Below, in pieces: positions 1 through 12,700 of a stretch of DNA of 60,000 nt. Location: contig JAQGDQ010000139.1 in NCBI GenBank assembly GCA_030141605.1, forward strand, positions 312,001 to 372,000, in the 5' to 3' direction. The notes under the pieces were generated by a model. It had not been told where the DNA came from and searched no databases. It saw only the letters and a program-made list of their open reading frames with translations. Source of the DNA: Tubiluchus corallicola (taxonomy: Eukaryota; Priapulida; Priapulimorpha; Priapulimorphida; Tubiluchidae). Made by a program: the position numbers and the translations under genes. Position 1 is the stretch's first letter. Each line of letters starts with the position of its first letter.

Positions 1-1571
1 TTATTTTGTATACTATTAATATATATTAACTTTGCTATAACTTTTGTTGCCGATGTATAGCACTGTCGTCAACGTAAAATCACGGCTAAATGTTTCTGAG
101 AAGTTATAAATATCTTACCATCTGGACTTAACATTTTGACCATGGCTTCAATATGGCCACTATAATCTGGTAGAATGCATCACAGACTGCTTACTAATTT
201 CATCAATCGCCTTTCCCATCAATCGCACATCGTTTTGTTTATCATAATTTACATTTTCTTTTCCTCTTTCTTTTATTTTTATAAAAATATCACAAATAGA
301 TCTTATACTGCAGCGCTGTTTCACGATGGCTTCTCTCTGAGCCTGCAATTATAATACGTAAGTACGTACGTAAACACGGTCGCCTAGGGAACCAGTGTGA
401 TTCGGATCAATATTGAGAAGCCAAGTTTGTTAAGCCGCCATAGCAAGAATAAGAAAAGGCAGAAATTTTAGGCATTCGAATGATTAATCGGTTTTTGGAA
501 TTGTGCTGCCGTTTGAAGACCTATTTTCTATTTTTATTGTGCTATTGCAAAATAAAAATAGGTTTTTATATACACACATAAGTATATACAAGAAGTACAA
601 GTATTTCAAAATATATATAAGAAGCGGTGATAAGTCTCAATCAAGGCTTTATTAAGAGCTTGCGTCAATCCACTTGCTTTCAAGTTGTAGCTGTTTGACA
701 ACGTACTTAGCATGTCAGAAATTGAAAACTTTGCGAGCTATAGTCACGTTAGTGGGTGGTAATGCTGAGTTGTCCTGTGCTACTGCTTGCTATTCGAAAA
801 AAAAACAATTGTAAAAGTCCTTTTAGTTCTATTCCTATTTGTACGTAATCACATACACTGCCATTTTTAGTAACATGACACCATGATCACTCTGAAGTTT
901 GGAATTTTGAAATTTGGAATTGCAGCTTCAACTGTAGTCTCTTGTATCATTAGTAAACAACGCAGTTTCTGTTGTTTTTACGTGTAAACATTTGTTCAAC
1001 TAGACCCAGGTGAACCAGTAGATGGCGTCTACACAAATTTTTACCTAGAGCTCTTGCGAACTCATAGAGTTTCGTTTTCATTTTTATGATGAATGGAAAA
1101 ATACATATACATATACAAATACAGCAAATAATAAAATACCGCAAAATAAATTTCCCTGGTAGGACAGCACACACATGCGATGATGTTGTAAACTTGACTG
1201 ATATATTATGTAGATGTGTTTGTTATAAATTATGGTAGTTTTTAATCAACTTCGCTTAAAAATAGCCCTGTATTTGTAGGGACGTGTTCCTGCACACGTT
1301 GCTTATTTAAGTGTGTAATTTGTTACTTGTACTTGTGTTTATGTTTGCAAAATAAAACGTTCATTATTATTGCAATAACTGTGAAAACAAAAGCTATATT
1401 GATTGATCAGTTTATTTCAGCTAAAAGCCATATACAAATACATACACACATACAATAAAATTTAAACTATAGCACACAATATGTTAAATATCTATAACTA
1501 AAAAATCACATAAAATTAGACATTAGGGTAAAAAATTATATACAAAGTATAAGTTATCATATACACAGACG
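1..1571. other. Intergenic sequence with no recognised gene
   Basis: AT-rich DNA. The short open frames are Ile/Cys-rich or low-complexity and lack codon or splice support. I see no RNA gene or transposon signature here. Confidence 0.5.
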
Positions 1572-3540
1572 CTATATAAGTGAACCTGATAAAAGTACCT
1601 GCGACCAGTGCAACATGATGTTTGGCTTATATCGTACGTCAGATACATTAATAAAACCACTGATAATAAAATTATCACTTTCTTCGTTGATTCTTGACCA
1701 GAATACTATATGCAGCTTTTCTTATTACAGTGAAATGTGGAACACGGTTTGTTGCACACATATATGAAGCTCTAGTGCCATATTCTTAATTAAAAATTTT
1801 CTAATTTTCCACGTAATATTATACGTGGGTCTAAGTGTACGAATATTGTACAAATTAAATTTCACCCATGGACTAGAACGGTTGAACTGAGTACAGTATG
1901 ATCGGAATAATACCTCTATGACATGTACCAAATCTCTTAATAACACAATTGGCTCTTATGTAAAGTAATCTTATCTTATTCAAAATTTCAGTATTATCAC
2001 TTACGTTATCACACACGTAATGTAAGGAGAAAGAATTCCATCTTCAATCTCAGGTCATTTGACACAGAAAAATAATCAGAGTAAGTTTTGCTTCAGCGGA
2101 CACGTACCCGCTGTGAAGTATACCAATATTTCAGCGTAGATAACATTGAAACAGGAAGCCCAAGAGCAGTGAGTTTCTTAAGAAGTCCAGTATGACTCAC
2201 ATGATCACATTCCTTACTGGCGCTAACTAGGCACACAAATGTAGGACTAAAATTTTTATAATAAGTATGTAGTATCTCTTTAAGCGTATATATACATAAT
2301 TCAGTATGTAGTATCTCTTTAAGCGTATATATACATAATTCAGTACTATATATCCCTTTTTGAATCCAAACTGATTTTCTGTAGATACTAGTAAGTTTTC
2401 ACTACTAAGTTTTATCTACTAAGTAAAATGACCCGCTCTAGCACCTTACTAGACACTGTAGATATAGCTATTTGTCTAAAATTGTCGCTATCCGTTATAT
2501 CAAGACTCTTGTTTTTCATCAGAGATACAATTACATAGTCAGTAATAATAGCAGGTGTATACACATGGTTGAACATACAAGTGAGCCACAGAGACAACAA
2601 TGCATAGAATCTATAGCTAGCAAAAATCACACCAGTGTTTCTCATCACATCACATATTATTCAGCATATTATTCATACTATCAAGCCCATATGTCTTATA
2701 TTGTTAAGAGATCTAATAGAGCTTATAATTTCTGATACATTAGCTTGAATATCTACCAGTTCATAATCACTGTTTAACTTACTATTTGACACAGAATTCA
2801 ATAATTGCTCGTAACACCTCTTCCAGAGTTTACAAACATTTTCTTCACCGTGCGCATCATCGATTTTGTAAGGGAGCGTAATATTATTGTTGCCGTCTTT
2901 CTCCAAAACTTATAAGGTGTCTCATTAAATAAACTATGAGCAAAATTATCGTTACGAATAAGCAATTCTTGTGCACGGGCATTCCTGAGGGCAAGCTTAA
3001 AATTAGATCGAGTAGTATCTTCAAATATCTCACCCTGGCGGGGGCAATTCTGCATCTTCCATAATAGGAAGGCACATCTGGAGCATTCATAATTATACAT
3101 CGCGTAGATAATTATTCAGGTACTGATCTAAAATTGTTAGAGTTGGGCTGGTGACTACTTTTTAGAGTAATAGCTCTAGTGCAAGCAGATACGAGTGTTG
3201 AAGTAATATCATAACAAAGTCTAGTCAAGAAATTAAATGGCTTTCTCGAGATTCACATTTACCGTTACATATGACAGCATCAACAGGAATCGGGAAACCA
3301 TCAGTAAGTTCATTGTATAACCGAAGTGTTTGGTCATTGGCCTTGTCAGGTTTGTGGGAGTAACCATTGCTTTTACTATCATTATAATTACAGAGAAATT
3401 CATTGCTGATTTCAGTACTACTGTTTTCAAGCCTATATGCAGAATATAACTGATTCAAATTACTAGTAATAGTCATGGGAAAATCATTGTAAGTGGTCAT
3501 ATTGTAATTTATTGCCATATCTATAATACTATCGCGGAAG
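1572..3540 (-). mobile_element. Degraded non-LTR (LINE) retrotransposon, reverse transcriptase part
   Basis: Fragments of one LINE ORF in shifting frames run from about 3540 down to a stop at 1574-1572. Seen in order: a linker region (DKANDQTLRLYNEL), a pre-RT segment (FKLALRNARAQELLIRNDN, FAHSLFNETPYKFWRK, DDAHGEENVCKLWK), RT fingers (VIVSLMKNKSLDITDSDNF then RQIAISTVSSKVLERVIL), RT palm (QFGFKKGYSTE, FVCLVSASKECDHV) and a C-terminal domain (SYCTQFNRSSPWVKF, HICVQQTVFHISL). The usual palm aspartate block DASKAFD reads SASKECD, so the copy is dead. Frameshifts and a 39-bp internal duplication are present. The style suggests the CR1/Jockey group; the clade is uncertain. Confidence 0.8.
2265..2343. 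repeat. 39-bp direct tandem duplication inside the LINE
   Basis: Two essentially identical 39-bp units starting TATGTAGTATCTC sit back to back. Thirteen codons are repeated in frame in the reverse transcriptase reading frame. Confidence 0.9.
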
Positions 3541-6500
3541 GCATAACTAGACCTAACGTGGAAGGACTAATCAAGAGCCTGAATTATGGGCACTACTCAT
3601 CTTCAGGAAGCAACACCAGATATAAAAAATATATAAAAAGATCAAATTTCACAATAAGGAAAATGCAATAAATCCAGATGTAAACACTTCATCAATCGCT
3701 CTTGGTCATAATCTCAAAATAGGGCCGAAAGATCAGCTCCGTAATATACTTTCCTCTGTCCACTGCGGCAGGATATCAGAGCCTGATCAGGGTTGCGAAT
3801 ATTAACACTTGAATAAATATTATAATAACGCTGGCCAATCAATGTCCTTGTTCTCAGGTCTGCTCTACCTAGCCGTGTTTAGCTGACCGGGGCCTCTGGT
3901 CAGTCAATTCCTAGTGCAGCTAGGAGAATCAGAACGTTCAAAACACTGTTGTTTTGGAGTTTGTAAGTGTCGAGTCTCGAGTGTTGAAGGATCGCATAGA
4001 TGCCGAGAACGACAGTGAAATTTGAATGTCATTCAAGTTTAACGACATCAAGCTGGTCTTGATTTTCGTCAGTCTCCGTCGTCATTGTTACAATTGAATA
4101 GCCAACAGCAATGCGCGCTGGTGGCTCAACTACAAGGTGAGTGATGGCTTCATGGGTGACTGCAGGACCGGACAGGTAATTTGACACCCTAGCAGAAAAT
4201 ATCTTCAAGGTTACCCCTCTTCCTCAACCCTTCCCCTATAACCCCACAGTCCCTTCCCAGCCCAAGAACTGAACTTTTGTTACACGTTAATAGCATTATG
4301 GTACCCGTGTGTGAGGCTTGTACATTTATTATAGTGTACTAAATAAATGTAGTTAATAAAATTTCAAATCTTGCCAGTACTAGTACTAGTGCTAGTAAGA
4401 CAGTACTAGTAAGCAAAGTTAAAATAAAGCGAAAAGCTTGCTATTTAGAATACTACAGTAACGAAAAGGTGTTTAATAACCCCTCTTTCCACCCGCCCCC
4501 ATTTCTTTGTGTCTGCCGCTTAGATTTTATCTTTTTTCATCCGCTTACATGTGTGATCTTTGTCGTTCTACGATAAGATATATTATTGGTTATAGAATGA
4601 CACTATATTCATGGTGTGGCAGTATCCTCTAAAAGGAGTATGAGTAGAGTATTTTGTTTTGTAGTTGGGGTAGGCTTCATGCTGATTTTTAAACATAATT
4701 ATCACTCAATTAATCGTTGAACACGTAGACTTTGTATGGTGACTGTTAACTGTGCTGGCTATTACTGACAGCGTCTCTACGTTACAACAGTAAATTATCA
4801 TTAGTAAACTTACGATATGATAAATAGCTCCTCACATACACCCTGCAAAAACGTGGCGGCCATTTTTTTCGCCTTTAGCCCCTTCCCGCTGATTTTTCAA
4901 ACTGGCAGTAGCTTTTTTCTGGTTCAGTGTAGTCAAATAGATAAGACTGGGTATGAAGTGCACTTTTAGAGAAAAACGTCCCCAGAACTTTACTTAAGCT
5001 CATTTTCGGGAATTTGGTCTAGTCTAATAATAACTTTTAATTTTAAAGTTCGCATTAGAGATAAACCCATGAGTTTGAACGATGAATATGCGCTCTGCGG
5101 TGACTCCGTTACAATCCTGTGCGAATTATACCATGAAGTAAATGAATTTGTCACTTTGTGACTTGTTAGTTTCTAGTACTTTGAATGGCATTATCCTAAA
5201 AGGCGTCAGAATCTAATTGCTGTACAACGGTCAGAATCTAACCTAAATCGAACATCCAGAGACGCCAGTATCTGCCTATTACACAATGGACTACAGTAGG
5301 AAGCTGACCAACACACAACGACCATATACGTCAGAAATTTGACTGACAGCATATGACTAAAATACAATGTCAACAGATCTCAGCATCTGACCATTGTACC
5401 ACTAACAACGAACTGACCAAAACACACCCATCTCAAAAACCAAGAGTGGCTACTGGTAATGCTAAAAGCGTAAAAGTTGGATAACGCTTAATCTTTGAAA
5501 GTTTTCCATTTCTTAAATTGATCTGTCATAATTTGCTATTGCAAAAAATTAGGTCTCCGCTTCATGCGTCAGTATAATCGTGGCCATAAAGAATCTGTTA
5601 ACTTTGTACTACAGTTATAAAGTTTTGTTGTGGTAATTTTGAGGTTTTGCACTTTTTTTGGGAAAGCAAAGCATGCAAACTTTTTAAGCCCTGAAAGTAA
5701 GAATTTCTTTTACAATTTGGCGCCACCTTCATAGAAATGAGTGTTGTACTGTTTACATTATTTGTTTTGCCTTTATGATTTACTTGTTCAGTCTTTACAA
5801 GTTTTATTTATTTTTTACAGCATAATTATGTTTGTTAAATTTAGTGTTCATTATTTAATGGTTAATTTCAGCTAAGCTACATTGTTATTTTCAGAATTTG
5901 TTGTTTATTCTTCATTTGTCTACATTCTTCTACACTTTTTTGACAATTCACATTTACAGATTCATTATTTAACTTGGGATAAATGTGGCTCTATGGATGT
6001 TCTCGTCGCCCTGTCTCTCATCGCGTTTATTAATTTGCAAATTTAATGTAAAGAGGCAAATAAATCTTTACTTAATGTTACAGAACACCTTCAAGCTCGA
6101 AACTGTCAAATGCACTTTAACTCGTCCGTTCACAAGCTTTTCTATTTGATGTATTTGCATGGAGCACTTCCTGTTTCAGATTACAAAAATAATCACAGAA
6201 GTAAAGTAAAGTGTAGTATGTTTGACTGTCAGCATAAGTCAAATGGTAACCTAAAACCAGTAATTTTAGAGTCACTTTCAGCATGTATGATGTTATTTAC
6301 GGTTACTTCTTTATCCGCGAGCACAGAAGATCTAAGAGAAGCCCAACACTTATGTTTATGGATTTGTTAGAGATCGATTCATAATATTTCCATAACGGTA
6401 AAACTAAAAATCCTAGTATCTGAACTATTACTCAAAATGTAACACATGTTACTAAAATCTCATCTTAGTTGTTACTAAAATCACAGTCCATAACAACTTT

Positions 6501-6600
6501 TTCCCTTAAACTCCCTTTTTTCCTTCTTCCCTTAGCAAACGAAGTAAATTTCATAATGGAAATTTCAGAAAATTCTGAAATAGCAAAACTCTCTTATTAA
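3541..6600. other. Intergenic sequence, mostly unassigned
   Basis: The first few hundred bases may be the 5' part of the neighbouring minus-strand LINE. A short cluster of ACTAGT motifs lies near 4377-4416. An 86-codon plus-strand frame at 6110-6370 shows no recognisable domain and is not called a gene. Confidence 0.4.
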
Positions 6601-6624
6601 CTGCATATGATCATAATTTCAATA

Positions 6625-6735
6625 ATGTGATATAACGACACTTGACATGTCAACTGAAAGGTTTCTGGTTCAAATCCAGGCTCAGTAACAATCCCCACTT
6701 TATTCACATTTTCTTTCTTTCGGGCAAGGCTGGCT
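6625..6735 (+). mobile_element. tRNA-derived SINE-like head
   Basis: A good RNA polymerase III B box, GGTTCAAATCC (6667-6677), sits in a T-arm-like stem (CTGG/CCAG). It is followed by CTCAGTAACAATCCCC and an AT-rich tail. The upstream half does not fold as a clean tRNA, so this is more likely a SINE relic than a functional tRNA. Confidence 0.4.
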
Positions 6736-7580
6736 TCAAAATTCAAAAATTGTAGGCTTTTAACATATTATCAGTAATACTGTCTTTTTGCTTGGCACTT
6801 TATTTGTGAAATTTTGATGTCAGCATTTTTAAAAACACTGTCTTTCTTACAGTTCTTTGCAAACATTAAAAACAAAGTGCTAAAGTTAATGAGTTTTAAG
6901 AATTGTTATTAGCAACTATCGAGACATTCAAGAAGTTATAATCTCAATATACATATATATTGGGAGAGCTGAATTGACAGATGAAACAATGTGAAAATTA
7001 TGGCAATACATGTAAATGGATGAAAATGAAAATTGGTAAGCCGTACTATACAACTGCTTGAGTTACATGTGCATACCTAAAAGCAAATAAATAAATAAAT
7101 AGATAGCATCTAATATTGCATTGCAAACAGTAATAATTACAACCATATTAATTACAATATGCAAGGCATTTGCCTATTCACTAGAGATCTTATGCTCTTA
7201 TTACACCAGCCTAAGTCAAAAGTAAATAAATGCACAACCCAATAATTTCAAAATATCAACAATATTATTTAAAATTATTGCTCATTTATTGGGATCTTAT
7301 TGCATCAGCCACGCTCAAATGCAAGCACATTTTAATCTTTGTCTCTGGAGCATACACCTCATAAAATTCTAAATAAACAAGAGGCTGCCTTTTTGCAGTT
7401 ACTGATGTCTACTATCACTGGTTTGATGCTTTACGAAGCCAAAATAATGTATCTACGTTACAAGAAAGCCAAGTAATCTCTTAAGTTCTACAAATACTAC
7501 CAAGTGAGGAGCCACCAACAAAAAAGTTATGTAGTGATGTAGTTGTAAAAATTTATCAAATGGAGCCGCATTGGATGTAG

Positions 7581-7581
<1 letters not shown>

Positions 7582-7617
<36 letters not shown>
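7582..7617. repeat. (GT)n microsatellite
   Basis: About eighteen uninterrupted GT units, followed by an imperfect GTGTGC/GTGAGTG tail to about 7637. Confidence 0.95.
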
Positions 7618-7622
<5 letters not shown>

Positions 7623-7639
7623 GTGCATGTGAGTGTAGA

Positions 7640-9740
7640 GATAAATTACAACCCTTTTATCAAGTGCCTAAGGCCCTCAACTGCATCCTTGAAGTTATTG
7701 TAGGCTAAGTGTGTAATTTAAGTTTTTATATATTTTTGTCATTAATTATGAATAAAGTAATAATATTTTTTATTTCGTTATTGGATAACACGGAAGAATT
7801 GATGTCACGATTAGAGAAAGTTGTGTTGGTAGGAAAACTGCAAAACAACCCATGTGGCACAAAGGCCTAATACAATTATCTGACAACCAACATTTAACAA
7901 TTACCTACAAATGCCTGATGCTAATAAAAACGATCTTCAATCAGGGACATTTGATAAATTCTTTCAGTATTACTCCAATTCAGGTATATACACAGTTCAA
8001 ATAATGCATATTACAAAGTGGTGAGTCACCAGACGCATTTCCTGAAATCTAGTAAAAACAAGACTGATATAGTAATGCTTGTCCCAGAAAAATGATTAAG
8101 TAATGATTTAGCACAAAGACAAATCGATGGGTATGAACTTGTAGCTTCAGCTGTTGCTGATTTGTCTGAAGATATGTGAAAAATCATGAAGTATGCTTTT
8201 GGTGTGAACTGGACTTTTGAACTAGCGAGTCAGAAATTTGAAAATATCAGTATAGATGTAATGTAATTAAGCCATGTACTCAACATCGCAAAATACCTCC
8301 TACCATAAACATTAAATGGAAAAAAGGGGCTCTTTGCAAAAGTTCACTGTGTCAGAAGCAATGGCCCTGACCTTGGCTCTCCAAGTTATATTCTTACGTA
8401 TAACAAGATTGTTTTAAAAATGCATCATTTTGAATGCTCACGCAAGAATGGCATATTCATGCGCACTCAGGAGAGATGTCACAGAACTATTAAAAGGATG
8501 ACATCTTGGTTGGGAGAGCCATTCCAGAAATGGTATTCACACAATGAATGATACAACTAAGGAAATTCCTTGCAATATGATTTTTGGTATCCAATCTAGA
8601 CTGCCTTATATTCGAAAGGAGCGAATCATGTGTGCAGAATCAGAAGAAACACTGATAACTGCTGACGGGAAAGATACCTATCAGAATATTGGAGACTCTG
8701 TTTATTAGAAAGTAAACCAACACATGCTCACCCCTGGATTGGGCTAAGATAGTGACTCATCTTTTTAAATGCTATTTATTTTTGGTTACTTTCTTGTTGT
8801 TTTGTAGTTTCTAATCATTGGTAATGATTATACATGATGCACTGAATGCACACTATGAGGTGAAGGCCAAGTGTGATTATAGGGTGGGCTAGCAAAAAAG
8901 TATGTTTAGAATGAACGTTATGAATTGTTTTTGGTTGGTGCATCAGTGAAAGGAAACTTTTGAATTCAAGTTTTCATGTACTATGCTGCTAAATTTTGAG
9001 TACAGTAATAATAACATTTTCCCCGACTGGGCAGGTGAAGCACACCCTTTAGACCATCACAAGGGAGGCTCAATTGCAGACTGGGGGGGGGGGGTACTAT
9101 AGGCTTCCTTCTATGTCCAATCTCAGCACATACAGGAAATACTGATTGTTTTCAGCTTCCTCTTAAAAGTTCAAGGCTGCACACTCACAGCAAACAAGAT
9201 TTTCCATGATATAATATTTTAATTGATATATGATTTTTACTATGATTTGGTTGTATTATGATTTTTGCTGGTGGCTCTGCAACTTTTAGCACAAAAAGCA
9301 AGCTTGCAAAAAATATGACAAATATGACAAAGCTAAGCAGATCATGGTAATTTTTACATAATAGTAACTACTCTATTACATAAATGAAGCTGTATTATAA
9401 GGCAGTACACATCATCAAATTGCTGTAGCCCTCAGGCATCAAAATGGCAGACAGCCAGTAATGTGACATTAGTCAAAATTCATACATAATCAAGATGGCA
9501 ACAAAGTAACATAAAAGAATTTTCAAAATACAATGTTATAAAATCAGCAGTTGTAAAACCTGATTTTGTGACTAGTGCTCATAACCTGTTCATTGACTGA
9601 CAGCCATATACGTGACCAAATTCCAGTCATAATGCAAACTACTGTGAACCACATTTTATGAAAATCAGCTAAAACACTAGAAAATGTAAAATCTTTTAAA
9701 AATACATACAAAAGCGATGAAGTTTCTTGCCGACTGATAA
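7640..9740. other. Intergenic sequence with a possible decayed coding relic
   Basis: Around 8105-8280 the plus strand reads LAQRQIDGYELVASAVADLS, a stop, then KIMKYAFGVNWTFELASQKF. Around 8320-8560 further protein-like stretches occur (LFAKVHCVRSNGPDLGSPS, RTIKRMTSWLGEPFQKW). Stops and frame changes interrupt them, suggesting an old transposon or pseudogene whose family I cannot name. A ten-base G run lies at about 9085-9094. Confidence 0.3.
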
Positions 9741-9747
9741 GAAATGA

Positions 9748-12700
9748 TTAATCAAACTCATTACTAGTAAATGCATCATCTCTATCATCAAGTTCTTCTG
9801 TTACACTTCGAATTTGACTAAGTTTGTTTTTTAGCAGCTGATAGTGTGCATCAGGGCTTAGTGCTTGGTTTTGATCTTGCTTATCACGTGCGCAATTGCT
9901 GACCTTCCTTAACTGTTTACCTTGTTTGATCATAAACATCAATTCATCCCAGCCACCTAAACATGTAACACGAAATGTAAACATACAAAGGTAAGATATC
10001 AAACACTATGAAATAAGATAGTATATAAGAAATAAACAAAGAAAATACCCTTTGGAGGTTCTGGTTCTTTTGGTTTTAAAGGTTCTGTCTTCTTTAACCT
10101 CTTGAGTGCATCTTGAAGCTCTTTCAATTCTGGCCTATGAGGACCACATACTTTGGTTTTCTCTTCCTTTACATCAAATTTTCTTGCTTTCTTTGTATTT
10201 GGTTCCTTTTCTACTGTTACTGGTTTATCATTTGAATGTGGCAGCAATGGCGGTGGCGGCGGTGGAGGAGGTGGCACAGGTGGTGCAGGAGGATTTGGTG
10301 GTGTCTGAGGCACTTGTGGCAAATCTCTTGAAGGTGAAGTGTTTGGAGAAATTACTAAAATGGATGGAGGTGAATCATCAGCAAAATGGTCAGTGTTAAA
10401 CTGCAGTGCACGGTCATCTGAGCGTCTTTTCTTTACTGCAGTTTTCTTTGCAGTGGCTGTTGGCATTGGTTCGGTAATATCACATATACTTGCATATACA
10501 GGTGTTGTTATTGTCGGTGGAGTTGGATATTTCTAGAAAACAAAAGATAAAATTACAAGTCGTTGTTATTACATACTGCTAATAAATGATCTTTACATTA
10601 GTTTCTTTTAGCCTCTAAAATGTTTGAATGTTTAGGCATTTGAAATGACTTTGGTGCAGATACATAATTTATATTATTACAGGTCGATCATACATAAAAC
10701 ATGCTCTCCATCTGTTATCAATTAATGACATCAACAATATGATAGTTACTGCCTACAGAAATTAAAAAAAAATCTGTTTCAAGAGACATTTCTACTGGTA
10801 CTATGGTAGCATGATTCTTTTAGGTGATTAGCTATACTAATATAAGATTTGGGTCACTATTTACTTACTTACTGTTACAGGGCAGCACACAAGTGCAACA
10901 AACTGATAATTTATCATTTAAATTATAATAATAAACCCTTATTAGAATAGCTTTTTTGCAACTTTATTGTAGTGAAACTGCCTCTAATATTAACATTATT
11001 AATCATGTCACATTTTGTTATAATACACAAAATATAATTTTCTTACAGAAAAGTATTTCTGCTTACTAATTTATATTTTTGGATCCTCTCAATGGTTTTT
11101 CTGCGTTCCTGTTGGATTCTCTGTTGCTTCTTCAAAAGTTCTTCTTTAGATTCATGGCACTTCTACAACAATAGATACAGTTGGATACGTATTTTTTTAG
11201 TATTTCAAAAAATGCTAGCATTTTTAATATAATATCATGAAAAATTCACACGAGAGCTTCCAATAATTAAGTTAAGCTTTTAATAGTTTTAAATGAATTT
11301 GCTAAGATTACAGATCAAATATTTTCAATGTATTTAAGCCCAAAAAAATACAAAAACGTATATGGTGTTGTTGCTTCTGCTTCTTACAGACTCTAACAAA
11401 GCTTCAATAAGTTTAAGGAATCAATATTCAAAACCTCCAACATTTTGCTAAAGCTTAGACATTTCGGTTCCATAACAATATTTACATTTAATAAATATTG
11501 TTGCTAGTCATTGGGAAGAGCCAATTAACTAAATTGCACAGCTGTAATAGAATTAATTTCCCACTTCATAGGGAACCATTTGGATAGTATACTTTTGCAC
11601 AATGCCCAAGTGATGCTGAAATACCACAAGCTAGTTATTTTATTGCTTTAAATTATGTTCTCTTAGTTTAATTTACCTTTACCCTTGTAACTCAAAATCA
11701 ACATTGCCACAACCATGTGCAGATTTTACATGAAATTCAGTCCTCAATCCCGGTGACAAAAGCTTCTGACAAATACAGATGCAAAAAAACTAATAATACA
11801 GGAAAATTATTATACTACTGTAATTAAAAGTACTGCATACCTTCTGTATACAGCGTTTAGAATACTTATCTTTCTCTGCTTGCATTTGAGTTTCCTTTGA
11901 CAGTTTTCCCTTTTCCAACTCATCCTATAAAAAACAGAAGTTGATTCCTAGGTGCAGAAGAAATTAAGTTTTCCCTTGCTCTTTTTTTCAGTCGACTTCT
12001 CTACCAGCAGCAAGCGTATACATTGTCCCTCAATGCTCAGTTAAATAGCTGAGTTGCATTATGGCGAGCAAATCTAATGTTTATAACCAACTTTTTAACC
12101 AACATTAAAATTCATCTACAGTAGGCACTACTTAATAGACTCACTTTGGGACGCAAGTGTTTTGACTCAGTTAATCGACTGAACCTATTAACCGATGGGT
12201 ATAGTATTACTGGTATACAAGTATGAGTCACCAGCTTACTATGCACTGTAAGGGGTTTTAATGAATTTTAGAAATGAAGTAATGCCTAAATTCCTTTCAG
12301 CAGTTAAAATTTTAAAATATTAATTTATGTAAGTAAATTAGCAATGAATTAAAAAAAGTATACTTTTTTAAATCACACAAGTCTGATTATTTGCAAAATT
12401 ACAAAAATTCCTTCAAAGTCGGCTGCTTCATTTTATCGCAAAGAAGTTGGTTCACAAAGTTCTCATAATGATAAAAACGTTGAAAATCTGTTGTTGTATG
12501 ATGCACAAATTCTTGTAAAATACTTAGTGCTTGGTGTGCTTAAACTGTTGGTGGTGCATGTGTTTCCTGGCAAGTAGCTTCATCTGTAGTTTCACCTAAG
12601 CTCCTGCTTGCTATTGTGACGTACTTTCTGTGCTATACCTGCATCCCTGGCATAACAGCAACATCTAACTGATTAAACTTTCTGTCAAAGACAGCCATTG

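Noticed and set aside
6110-6370. 86-codon plus-strand frame
   Set aside because: Isolated, no family resemblance and no promoter or splice evidence; length expected by chance.
10106-10536. Plus-strand frames opposite WHAMM/JMY exon 9
   Set aside because: Antisense of the polyproline exon; no domain or splice support.
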